A stretch of 64,000 nt of DNA from contig OY282378.1 in assembly GCA_958295835.1 (NCBI GenBank), positions 5,481,694-5,545,693 of the forward strand. Reading direction: 5' to 3'. The notes under the pieces were generated by a model. The model was not told the origin of the DNA. It worked only from the letters and a program-made list of their open reading frames with translations, and did no database searches. Origin of the DNA: an uncultured Gammaproteobacteria bacterium. GTDB taxonomy: Bacteria > Pseudomonadota > Gammaproteobacteria > HK1. Both the position numbers and the translations under genes were made by a program. This document shows, in pieces, positions 9,078 to 16,204 of this stretch (positions are counted from its first letter, which is position 1; each line of letters begins with the position of its first letter).

Positions 9078-10262
9078 ATGCCTGCAAGTCGATACCGGAG
9101 ACCGCCGGGCGAAGTGCGTGACGCGGTCTTGATGGTCCTGCAAACGCATCCCTCGGGGGCGCCGGTCGGGGAGATCGTGTCCGGTGTCCGGGATCGGATC
9201 GGTGAGGTCTCGGAATCGAGCATTCGTTCCTACCTGCGCCTCAATACGCCACGCCTCTTCGTTCGCCCGCGGCGCGGGCACTACCGGTTGTCGGAGGGGC
9301 GGTTGTCGGACGGGGGGCAGGACGGAGAAAGCGCGTCCGATGGTGACGCTCCGGTCAGGCGTCGCTTCCGCACCAGGGTCTTCGGCCATGCGACCGTGGT
9401 TCACGCCGACTGCATGGAATGGCTGAGGCAGCAGGAACGGAACTCGATCCACGCGGTCGTCACGGACCCGCCCTACGGCCTTGTCGAATACTCGTCCAGG
9501 GAGCAGGAGAAGCTTCGCAACGGCAAAGGCGGGATATGGCGCCAGCCCCCGTCGTTCGACGGCACCCGACGCTCCCCCCTGCCTCGCTTCACCGTGCTCT
9601 CTCCCGACGACGTGCGGGACCTGGGCGAGTTCTTCTCGCGTTGGGCAAGGCTTCTGGCGCCCGTACTGGTGCCGGGGGCGAACGTCGTGGTGGCCGCGAA
9701 TCCGTTGCTTTCGCATATCGTCGCCGGGGCGCTCGCCGAGGTCGGGCTGGAGCGGAGGGGCGAGATCGTCCGGCTGGTCATGACGATGCGTGGCGGGGAC
9801 CGCCCCAAGGGCGCGCACGACGAGTTCCCGGACGTGAGCGTGATGCCTCGCTCGATGTGGGAGCCGTGGCTGGTGTTCCGCAAGCCGCTCGAAGGAAGGG
9901 TGCAGGACAACCTGCGCAGGTGGCGCACCGGTGGATTCAGGCGACCGTCCCCCGAGCGCCCCTTCGGGGACGTGATCCGCTCATCGCCGACCCGGAAGGA
10001 GGAGCGGAGTCTGGCGCCGCACCCGAGCCTGAAGCCGCAAGGCTTCCTGAGGCAGTTGGTCAGAGGCGCCCTGCCGCTTGGCGAAGGCGTCGTCCTCGAC
10101 CCTTTCTGCGGGGCGGGCTCGACACTGGCAGCGGCCGCAGCAGTGGGCTACCGGAGCATCGGCATCGAGAGCGATCCCGAGTATTTCAGCATGGCGAGCC
10201 ACGCGATCCCCCGCCTGGCCGTCTACCGGCGGGAACAGGCCGAGCTGTTTCAAGCCTTGTAG
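9078..10262 (+). CDS. DNA methyltransferase (N4-cytosine/N6-adenine, DPPY type)
   Basis: A 394-residue modification enzyme. Residues 1-75 form a winged-helix-like segment (GEIVSGVRDRIGEVSESSIRSYL then FVRPRRGHYRL) of the kind fused to some methyltransferases. The catalytic motif IV TDPPYG is at about 129-134 and the AdoMet motif I LDPFCGAGST at about 341, so the order IV-target region-I marks the beta class. SLKPQGFLRQLVRGAL precedes motif I as in type II enzymes. Its 3' end overlaps the convergent endonuclease gene by 13 bp, which identifies it as the protective half of a type II-like restriction-modification pair. A palindrome sits in its promoter. Confidence 0.92.
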   Translation: MPASRYRRPPGEVRDAVLMVLQTHPSGAPVGEIVSGVRDRIGEVSESSIRSYLRLNTPRLFVRPRRGHYRLSEGRLSDGGQDGESASDGDAPVRRRFRTRVFGHATVVHADCMEWLRQQERNSIHAVVTDPPYGLVEYSSREQEKLRNGKGGIWRQPPSFDGTRRSPLPRFTVLSPDDVRDLGEFFSRWARLLAPVLVPGANVVVAANPLLSHIVAGALAEVGLERRGEIVRLVMTMRGGDRPKGAHDEFPDVSVMPRSMWEPWLVFRKPLEGRVQDNLRRWRTGGFRRPSPERPFGDVIRSSPTRKEERSLAPHPSLKPQGFLRQLVRGALPLGEGVVLDPFCGAGSTLAAAAAVGYRSIGIESDPEYFSMASHAIPRLAVYRREQAELFQAL

Positions 10263-10855
10263 ATCCAGTGCTCTCGAAGCTTCCTGACGCCCTCCCGGTG
10301 CAGGGTCGCGGTGCGTGTCCCCAGCTCCCCGCGGGGATTGCTCCGGAAGTCGTCGACGCCGACATGGGCCAGATAAACTTCCGTGAACGACATCGGCCGG
10401 CGGTTTCGGGCCGGCTCCGTCTCGGTATCGACCTCGTGGACGAACACACACATCCACTGTTCGCGAGCGCCGTGGGTATCGACCGCGCCTCCCTTCTTCC
10501 GCGTCGATTTGATCTCGATACCCTCGGACCCTGCCGGAACGCTGTCATTCGGATAGAACCCGGCCACGATGAGATCGGGATGACCGTTGAAGTAGCGATT
10601 CTCGGTCAGACCCCTTGCATGGCTTGCCAGACTCGCCGTCAGGAGGTCGGAGATCAGCCCCGACATCGCCGCCGGACGCAGCATTTCTTCAAGCCGCTTC
10701 AGTCCACGCTCCAGGAACAGGCTGTTGATGTCGTAGAAGAGATCGTAGACATCCTGCATGGCGATCTCGAAATCCATCAGCCGAAGCGAGTACGGCAACA
10801 CGGCATCCTTGTTGAACCTGGCGGGATCCAGGCGGTTTCGTACATGGTTGGACAT
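10250..10855 (-). CDS. Probable type II restriction endonuclease, PD-(D/E)xK fold
   Basis: A 201-residue protein with a nuclease core: PD at residues 93-94 (NGHPDLIVAGFY) and E-I-K at 114-116 (GIEIKSTRKKGG), spaced as in PD-(D/E)xK restriction enzymes and Mrr-like nucleases. The gene is convergent with the methyltransferase and overlaps its 3' end, the usual context for a type II endonuclease. The start is uncertain: ATG 10855 (MSNHV) has no strong ribosome site, and ATG 10894 would add 13 residues, part of them read from an IS-end-like sequence (MQQSG). The recognition sequence cannot be told from the text. Confidence 0.75.
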   Translation of the reverse strand: MSNHVRNRLDPARFNKDAVLPYSLRLMDFEIAMQDVYDLFYDINSLFLERGLKRLEEMLRPAAMSGLISDLLTASLASHARGLTENRYFNGHPDLIVAGFYPNDSVPAGSEGIEIKSTRKKGGAVDTHGAREQWMCVFVHEVDTETEPARNRRPMSFTEVYLAHVGVDDFRSNPRGELGTRTATLHREGVRKLREHWIYKA

Positions 10856-10862
10856 GGGGTTA

Positions 10863-10879
10863 CCCGATTGTTGCATAAA
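10863..10879. repeat. Solitary IS1380 end-like sequence
   Basis: CCCGATTGTTGCATAAA matches the 1531 end of the IS1380-family element at 16 of 17 positions, in the same orientation. No other part of the element is near, so it looks like a remnant of an earlier insertion or deletion. Confidence 0.65.
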
Positions 10880-10897
10880 ACGAAGATCAGTCATCCC

Positions 10898-10947
10898 CCC
10901 GCTTTCGCGGAGGCAGGCTCCGCGGGGCCTGTGCCCGCGAAAGCGGG
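10898..10947. repeat. REP-like palindromic element
   Basis: A 13-bp perfect stem (CCCGCTTTCGCGG at 10898-10910 with its complement at 10935-10947) encloses a smaller imperfect hairpin. The CATCCCC...GCTTTCGCGG pattern is that of common extragenic palindromes. It lies between the diverging endonuclease and EEP genes. Confidence 0.7.
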
Positions 10948-11011
10948 TAACGGGTAGCGGGAATCCACTTCAGATTGCCGAGGAGAAGAACGAAGTCTGT
11001 TCCATGCAAGA

Positions 11012-11842
11012 ATGGTCAAGATCATTTCCTGGAATATCGCAGGCCGTCACACCCCCTGGCACACCCTGCTGGCGATGGACGCCGATGTTGCGCTTTTGCA
11101 AGAGGCCGCCCCGCCGGCGCTGAAATTGCCCGCCCGCGTCGAGATTGACCCGTCCCCCTGGCATACGGCCGGCGCCGGGCTGAACCGGCCCTGGAAAGCG
11201 GCAATCGTCAAGTTGTCCGACCGTGTTCAGGTGGAATGGACCGAAGCCGAGTCCATCACCGACGCCGAGTGGGATGAATTCGCCGTCAGTCGTCCCGGAA
11301 CGCTTGCTGCTGCCACTGTGACACCATCCGAGTCTGGGGGCGAACCGTTCGTCGTGGCATCGATGTACGGCGCCTGGGAACACCTGCATCGTTCAGCCGG
11401 AAGCCGCTGGATTTTCGCGGACGGCTCCGTGCACCGCATCATCTCGGATTTGTCGCGGTTGATCGGCCACGCCACCTGTCATCGCATCGTCGCTGCCGGG
11501 GACCTCAACGTCCTGTACGGCTATGGCGAACACGGCGATGCTTACGCTGCCGCGCGCTATGCAACGGTGTTCGACCGGATGGAACGCATTGGACTGCCTT
11601 TCGTCGGGCCGCAACATCCCCATGGGCGGCAGGCCGAACCCTGGCCCGGCGAACTGCCCGCGGACAGCCGGAACGTTCCCACCTACCACCATGGCCGGCA
11701 GAATCCGGCCACGGCGACGCGGCAACTGGATTTCGTATTCGCCTCCGGGAACATGATTGAATCGGTGCAGGTCGCCGCGCGGAACGATCCTGACGAATGG
11801 GGGCCAAGCGACCACTGCCGCATCGCAATCACGGTGTCCTGA
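11012..11842 (+). CDS. Endonuclease/exonuclease/phosphatase family protein
   Basis: A 276-residue protein with the metal-dependent EEP fold shared by ExoIII, DNase I and sphingomyelinases. Motifs in order: ISWNIAGRH at 5-12, ALLQEA near 30 (metal-binding Glu), VAAGDLNVLYGYG near 165, TRQLDFVFAS near 237 and the final SDHCRIAITV (catalytic His). No signal peptide is seen, so it is probably cytoplasmic. The substrate cannot be decided. Its place inside the repeat-bracketed restriction-modification island suggests it travelled with that pair; an accessory nuclease role is inference. Confidence 0.85.
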   Translation: MVKIISWNIAGRHTPWHTLLAMDADVALLQEAAPPALKLPARVEIDPSPWHTAGAGLNRPWKAAIVKLSDRVQVEWTEAESITDAEWDEFAVSRPGTLAAATVTPSESGGEPFVVASMYGAWEHLHRSAGSRWIFADGSVHRIISDLSRLIGHATCHRIVAAGDLNVLYGYGEHGDAYAAARYATVFDRMERIGLPFVGPQHPHGRQAEPWPGELPADSRNVPTYHHGRQNPATATRQLDFVFASGNMIESVQVAARNDPDEWGPSDHCRIAITVS

Positions 11843-11850
11843 TCGAGCCA

Positions 11851-11881
11851 GTCGGCAGGGTCGTTCATGGCGTTCGTCCTG
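11851..11881. repeat. Direct repeat, right copy (hyuB start-like)
   Basis: Matches 8627-8657 at 30 of 31 positions. On the minus strand it reads as M N D P A D, the HyuB N-terminus, but nothing of hyuB follows. The 11882-12107 stretch beyond it holds only a decayed minus-strand frame (11917-12111) that I cannot assign. Confidence 0.8.
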
Positions 11882-12107
11882 GGCCGGTATCGCTCACGGT
11901 GCCGGGATGTCGATGATCAGGTTGTCGGGGTCTTCGACGTCCAGCCCGTCCGTTGGTGCGGGTCGCGCACCTTCGCATCCCGCGCACTCTTGCGCGCCGC
12001 TTCCCGATACCTTTCGCTCTCGTGCCCGTCTCGCGGTGGAGGCGCAGCTCGCGGATTCCAGAATACGCCACGGTAGTCGAGAAACAGCATCCGTTCTGCG
12101 TATCGAA

Positions 12108-12608
12108 TCACGGACGTGAAGCCAAGGGTAGAAACAGACGTTCGTTCCGGTCTGCAAGCCGGATGAAGCCGAAGCGTTCGTAGAACTGCCTCGCACGGTC
12201 ATCCTTTGCGTCAACGACCAAAGCATGAATGGCGACTTCTTCGCTCGCGGCCAGGGTCCGCTTGACGGCATCCGCCAACAGTAGCCGGCCGACACCCTGA
12301 CCCTGGGCGTCGCGGGAGACCGCCAGACGTCCGATCAGCGCCGCCGGCACGGGAAGACCGGGCAGCTTGCGCGCCCGGTCTTCCGGCAGGCTGCTCACGT
12401 CGATCGACAAGGAACTCAAGGTGTAGAAGCCAAGGACGGCGCTACTGCCCTCCTTGCAGCAAACGAACACGTGAGCCAAACGCCTTCGCACGTCCTGGCC
12501 CGCTCGGGCTCTGAGCCAGGCGTCGAGTGCATCGACTCCGCAGGAGAACGCCGCCCGGTCATGGTGTTTGCCGAGCGGCGCGATGAAGAGGGGATCAGGA
12601 AGCGTCAC
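12108..12608 (-). CDS. GNAT-family acetyltransferase toxin (type II TA)
   Basis: A 166-residue GNAT enzyme of the AtaT/TacT/KacT toxin type, which acetylates aminoacyl-tRNA and stops translation. Features: the N-terminal FSCGVDALDAWLR signature of this toxin clade, VFVCCKEGSSAVLGFYTLS, the acetyl-CoA loop RLAVSRDAQGQGVGRLLLADA (Q/RxxGxG/A) and the C-terminal FYERFGFIRL with the conserved Tyr. GTG 12608 overlaps the antitoxin stop as GTGA. It is co-transcribed with and controlled by the upstream DUF1778 protein. Confidence 0.93.
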   Translation of the reverse strand: MTLPDPLFIAPLGKHHDRAAFSCGVDALDAWLRARAGQDVRRRLAHVFVCCKEGSSAVLGFYTLSSLSIDVSSLPEDRARKLPGLPVPAALIGRLAVSRDAQGQGVGRLLLADAVKRTLAASEEVAIHALVVDAKDDRARQFYERFGFIRLADRNERLFLPLASRP

Positions 12609-12892
12609 ACGGAGACGACGCGACGGTCATGCTCCTTCAAAGCCGAGGCGAGTCGGGCGTTCATCTTCGGCGGCCTGACGAGAGCGTCGAAGAAGATCTC
12701 CGCCTCACGCCGGTTCAGCACCATCGCTTCATGTTCCCGGAGCGTCCGTTCCGCCTGAGCCAGTGCGCTGGACAGAATGAAGCTGCTCGCGGTCCTGCCT
12801 TCGACGGAGGCCGCCCGCTCGATCCGTTTTTTGGTTTCCGGGCTCAGCCGGATATTGAACCGCTCACTTCTGGTAGCTGCTGTCTGCGCCAT
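12605..12892 (-). CDS. DUF1778-family antitoxin
   Basis: A 95-residue ribbon-helix-helix antitoxin that neutralises the GNAT toxin and represses the operon. The N-terminal half RSERFNIRLSPETKKRIERAA is the DNA-binding ribbon-helix-helix. The C-terminal half (RREAEIFFDALVRPPKMNARLASALKEH) is the toxin-wrapping tail with the conserved DAL..PP pattern. ATG 12892 is chosen over longer frames because it starts the conserved domain and lies just downstream of a good promoter. Confidence 0.93.
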   Translation of the reverse strand: MAQTAATRSERFNIRLSPETKKRIERAASVEGRTASSFILSSALAQAERTLREHEAMVLNRREAEIFFDALVRPPKMNARLASALKEHDRRVVSV

Positions 12893-12916
12893 GTCATTGA
12901 CTCGTTGCCAGCGGCG

Positions 12917-12945
12917 AATGTACGTCGTTTCGGTGCCTGTGACAA
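12917..12945 (-). promoter_or_regulatory. Promoter of the DUF1778-GNAT operon
   Basis: On the minus strand TTGTCA (12945-12940) is followed after 17 bp by TACATT (12922-12917), about 25 bp before the antitoxin ATG. Both hexamers match the housekeeping consensus well. Confidence 0.65.
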
Positions 12946-13506
12946 ATGAGATATCCACTCCATTCCTCCGTAGGACGTTTGCGCGGAGAATGGAAGTCCG
13001 GCGCCTCACTGAACGGCCCGCGCATGAACTACGGCAATCGAAGCCGATGGAACCGCCCCGTGCTTGACGTGCGCCGGGACCGGAACGATCGACGTGGATC
13101 GAGACTTCCCCGGCCCGTGCCCGGACTGCAACGGACGCGGCTTCCACGACGGCGCCGACATCGACACGCTCATCGAGCGCAGCGCAGACGACTGACCCGG
13201 AGACCATCGGCGCCGGGACCGCCTCCGCGCGGCCCGGCGCACGTGGCGAAGGGCACACCCCTGAATCAAAATCCACATCCGGCACACAGGGGACCCTGCC
13301 TCTCATGGACAACAGGAAGATGCACTCGGAAGGCCCGGGGGATTTCGCCGCCGTCGACGCGCAGACGATCCGATCACTGAGCGAGCAGATATCGCATCAC
13401 CAAGCCACGCCGACGCATCGCCAACGGCCGGTCGGCGGCGACATCCGGGGACCCGGAACCTTGCGCTGCGCGCAAGCTCCGTCAAGACCTTCGGAGCGGG
13501 TCCGCG
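12946..13506. other. Gene-poor stretch
   Basis: No convincing gene, apart from the cysteine-motif remnant at 13061-13195. The longer frames here have no recognisable content. Confidence 0.5.
13061..13195 (+). pseudogene. Remnant with two CxxCxGxG zinc-type motifs
   Basis: The frame ending at 13195 reads CLTCAGTG, then CPDCNGRG 13 residues later, then a short tail ending DTLIERSADD. Two such motifs pair as in DnaJ-type zinc centres or small zinc-ribbon proteins. A TGA lies just upstream (13027-13029) and no ATG or GTG precedes the first motif, so it is probably a decayed or truncated gene. A TTG start at 13064 cannot be excluded. Confidence 0.35.
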
Positions 13507-13896
13507 TCAGTCCTCCGGCGTCGGATACGAGCCGTCCTCGTCATGCGTTTCCGGTCCCACCAGCGCCGGAGAGAACACGCATACGATCCGCATGTCGGTG
13601 TCCGCGTCGATGCGGTGCCGGTCGTGCCGGTCCAGGGCGTACATCGTGCCCGGCGCCAACCGATGGACCGTGCCGGTCACGAGGTCGGTGAGATCACCCT
13701 CGCCCTCGATGATCAGGTTGGCCTCGACGTGGTTCTTGTACTGCATGGTCTGCGACGCGCCGGCGACGACGGTGGTCTCGGTGAGGGTGAACCCCATGCC
13801 GTCGCGGCGCAGCAGGTAGCGCGCGCTGCTCCACACGCCGGGCTTCTCGCGGTAGCTTCCGTGCGCCTCGAGATCCTGGACGGTACGGACGAGCAT
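13507..13896 (-). CDS. ectC: L-ectoine synthase (orphan EctC)
   Basis: A 129-residue cupin that cyclises N-gamma-acetyl-diaminobutyrate to ectoine, a compatible solute. The family pattern is clear over the full length: MLVRTVQDLE at the start, YKNHVEANLIIEGEG (cupin motif 1), HRLAPGTMYALDRHDRHR, and CVFSPALVGPETHDEDGSY at the end. ATG 13896 follows AAGGAG closely. ectA and ectB are not in the window, so it is a solitary ectC; such orphans are known and may cyclise an imported precursor or act on a different substrate. No obvious osmotic promoter was seen. Confidence 0.93.
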   Translation of the reverse strand: MLVRTVQDLEAHGSYREKPGVWSSARYLLRRDGMGFTLTETTVVAGASQTMQYKNHVEANLIIEGEGDLTDLVTGTVHRLAPGTMYALDRHDRHRIDADTDMRIVCVFSPALVGPETHDEDGSYPTPED

Positions 13897-14060
13897 CTCC
13901 TTGCCTCCCTGCTCTTGCGGATCAGGATTCGGAGACGCAGTGTATCGGAACCGGCGATTCCCGCCCCGTCCCGAAACGCCGGCCACGATCCGAAGCACTA
14001 CGAAGCGTCCGCCCGATCCGGGATACTACGCGCCCTCTCCCGCTACACCGACGACGATCC

Positions 14061-14492
14061 GTGAACACTCCGACACGACGTACCGGGAAGCGTGCTGCGC
14101 TCGATGCGATGGTCGAGGAGCTGCACATCAAGCAGGTCAGGCGCCACATCCTGCTGTGCAGCGATCAGACCAAGCCCAAGTGCTGCCCCAAGGCGCTGGG
14201 CCTGAAATCGTGGGATTTTCTCAAGGCCCGGCTCGCCGAGCTGGGGCTCGTGGATGCCGGCGGCGTCTACCGCAGCAAGGTGAACTGCCTGCGGGTGTGT
14301 GTGCATGGCCCGATCGCGGTCGTCTATCCCGACGGGACCTGGTACCACTCGTGCACGCCCGAGGTGCTGGAGCGAATCATCCAGGAGCACCTGATCGGGG
14401 GGCGCGCGGTGGAGGAACACGTCTTCGCCGAGCATCCGCTGTCGGTCTCCGGGCCGCTGGCCACGTCGCCGGACGACGGAGCGTCGCGATAG
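14061..14492 (+). CDS. Thioredoxin-fold [2Fe-2S] ferredoxin
   Basis: A 143-residue protein. HILLCSDQTKPKCCPK supplies two or three cysteines near the N-terminus and VNCLRVCVHGPIAVVYPDGTWY two more, the C-x(11-12)-C...C-x3-C arrangement of thioredoxin-like ferredoxins related to the NuoE fold. The end PEVLERIIQEHLIGGRAVEEHVF is also typical. It probably transfers electrons to an unknown partner; korA/korB nearby use ferredoxin, but most such enzymes use a bacterial-type 4Fe-4S ferredoxin. The C-terminal 20 residues are variable. Confidence 0.88.
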   Translation: MNTPTRRTGKRAALDAMVEELHIKQVRRHILLCSDQTKPKCCPKALGLKSWDFLKARLAELGLVDAGGVYRSKVNCLRVCVHGPIAVVYPDGTWYHSCTPEVLERIIQEHLIGGRAVEEHVFAEHPLSVSGPLATSPDDGASR

Positions 14493-14500
14493 AGGGGGCG

Positions 14501-14527
14501 ATGGACTCTGAACGGGTGGAGGAGGGC
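14501..14527 (+). repeat. Duplicate of the hydratase start
   Basis: ATGGACTCTGAACGGGTGGA and the following bases match the region at 14626 (ATGGAATCCGGACAGGTGGA) at most positions, and the peptides M D S E R V E E and M E S G Q V E E agree. The spacing is 125 bp. The copy is an extra, unused gene start. Confidence 0.6.
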
Positions 14528-14601
14528 GTCCTCGCCGGGCGCTGGCTACCGGCACTCCGAGCGCCTGTTCCTGACCCCGCAGCCGAGACGACGGACACCA
14601 A

Positions 14602-15411
14602 ATGGAGACTTCAACGGAGACACCGATGGAATCCGGACAGGTGGAGGAAGCAGGCCGGATCATCCTCGCGTGCTGGATCGCCGGTGACGTCATCGAGGCG
14701 CTGCCGGACACATGCCGGCCGCGGACCCTGGCCGACGGCTACGCGGCGCAACGCGCGCTGGCCGCCGCGAGCGGTGAATCGATTCTCGGCTGGAAGATTG
14801 CGGCAACGAGCACCGCCGGGCAGCGTCACATCAACGTCGATGCTCCGATCGCGGGCCGGCTGCTCGGGAGCCGCGTGCGCCGCAGTCCCTGCGAAGTAGC
14901 GTTCGGAGCGAACCGGATGGCGGTCGCGGAAGCGGAGTTCGCGTTCGTGATGGGCAGCGATCTTCCCGCCCGGGAAGACGCCTATTCGGTGGATGAAGTG
15001 CTCGCGGCGGTCGCCACGTTGCATCCGGCCATCGAGATTCCGGACTCCCGATTCGCAGACTTCACCCGTGCGGGCAGCGCCCAGCTTGCGGCGGACAACG
15101 CTTGCGCACACGAGTTCGTGCTCGGACCCGCAACCGATGCGGACTGGCGCGCGATCGATCTCGCCGCCCAGCGCGTCACGCTGTCGATCGACGGCTGCGA
15201 GGCGACAGCCGGCACGGGCGCGGATGCCCTCGGGGACCCCGGAGCGGCACTCGCGTGGGTCGCGAACAACCACGCGTTGCAGGGCGAGGCGTTGCGCGCC
15301 GGGGACATCGTCACCACCGGAGTCTGCGGCAAGCCGAGCGCCATCGCCGCGGGAAACCGCGTCGTCGCGGACTTCGGGACGATCGGCGCCGCCGAGGTGA
15401 CGTTGACGTAG
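14602..15411 (+). CDS. 2-keto-4-pentenoate hydratase / FAH-like family enzyme
   Basis: A protein of about 260 residues of the MhpD/FAH fold that acts on 2-oxo acids with a divalent metal (hydratase or decarboxylase). Family text: ADGYAAQRALAA, GWKIAATS near residue 64, the metal-binding EAEFAFVMGSDL, HPAIEIPDSRF, ADNACAHEFVLG and ALQGEALRAGDIVTTGVCGKP. The exact substrate is open. ATG 14602 gives METSTETPM; ATG 14626 (MESGQVEEAGR) is the better conserved start and is the one copied at 14501. It is transcribed alone, 109 bp after the ferredoxin. Confidence 0.85.
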   Translation: METSTETPMESGQVEEAGRIILACWIAGDVIEALPDTCRPRTLADGYAAQRALAAASGESILGWKIAATSTAGQRHINVDAPIAGRLLGSRVRRSPCEVAFGANRMAVAEAEFAFVMGSDLPAREDAYSVDEVLAAVATLHPAIEIPDSRFADFTRAGSAQLAADNACAHEFVLGPATDADWRAIDLAAQRVTLSIDGCEATAGTGADALGDPGAALAWVANNHALQGEALRAGDIVTTGVCGKPSAIAAGNRVVADFGTIGAAEVTLT

Positions 15412-15506
15412 CGTGCGTCCCGATACGCAGGCGCCCCGGGAAAACAGCGCGACGTGTCGAACCGGCTTCGCAGGCGGGACATTGCCACGGGCAGCGGCCG
15501 CATGAG

Positions 15507-15920
15507 TCAGATCGACTTGAACACCTTGGCGATCGGGTCGCCGTGCACGTCGATGTCCCAGGCGCAGCTCCAGCCGAAGGGGGTGATCGTCACCGCGTAG
15601 CCGTTCGAGTCGAGCCGGCGCGCGAGCGCTTCGAGGAACGCCGACGCGAACCCGGCCGGGGCCTTCGTGTCCGCGAGGTGCGTGAACGAGTGCAGCACGA
15701 CGTTGCGGAGTGCCCGCTTGTTGGCGAGCCACTTCACGTTGCGCGCGGCCTTCGAGACGAGCTTCGCCTCCCGGTTCGCGTCGTCCTCCTCCGCATGCAC
15801 GAACACCACGACCGCTGCATCGACCGTGCGGTCGGCGGCATCGGGGTCGGGGGCGCCGTCGAACGTCCGGGCGTGCGCCCGGTAGCCGAAGCGCTCGGCG
15901 TGGAACATGAGAAGCTTCAT
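15507..15920 (-). CDS. Free-standing threonyl-tRNA synthetase editing-domain protein
   Basis: A 137-residue protein resembling the archaeal-type N-terminal editing domain of threonyl-tRNA synthetase (D-aminoacyl-tRNA deacylase-like fold), which removes serine from tRNA-Thr. Clear segments: MKLLMFHAERFGYRAH at the start, VVVFVHAEEDD, KWLANKRALRNVVLHSFTHLAD, and TPFGWSCAWDIDVHGDPIAKVFKSI at the end. Alone and outside a synthetase it is a trans-editing candidate. ATG 15920 gives exactly the family N-terminus. Confidence 0.85.
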   Translation of the reverse strand: MKLLMFHAERFGYRAHARTFDGAPDPDAADRTVDAAVVVFVHAEEDDANREAKLVSKAARNVKWLANKRALRNVVLHSFTHLADTKAPAGFASAFLEALARRLDSNGYAVTITPFGWSCAWDIDVHGDPIAKVFKSI

Positions 15921-16126
15921 GGTACGGTGGTCTCCGGAGCGCCCGTGCCGGGAGCTTCGTTGAAGACCCCCGCATTCCACAAGATATGAATCCGGTACCC
16001 GGATCCGCCGCGCGGATCGCCGCTCAAGCCTCGAATCAAGTAGGATCGCGGATTCAAGACACGAACCCGCCATTTACGCATGAGGGCATCGGCTCGATTG
16101 CGGCGCCGGCACTGAATCGGGGCTCG

Positions 16127-16204
16127 ATGAAGGACAGCGTTCTCCGGCCGTCTGCGAAGCGGTATGGGCTGAACCACCATCGGGAAATTCCACGCATCCA
16201 ATGA
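16127..16204 (+). other. Coupled mini-ORF before korA (25 aa)
   Basis: ATG 16127 opens 25 codons and a TGA overlapping the korA ATG (ATGA, 16201-16204). The first 36 bp match the korA start at 30 of 36 positions (M K D S V L R P S A K against M N D S A L R T T A K), so this is a duplicated korA start with 74-bp spacing. Confidence 0.55.

Noticed and set aside
13305..13691. Plus-strand frame starting MDNRKMHSEGPGDF
   Set aside because: No domain recognised and it runs into the ectC gene on the other strand.
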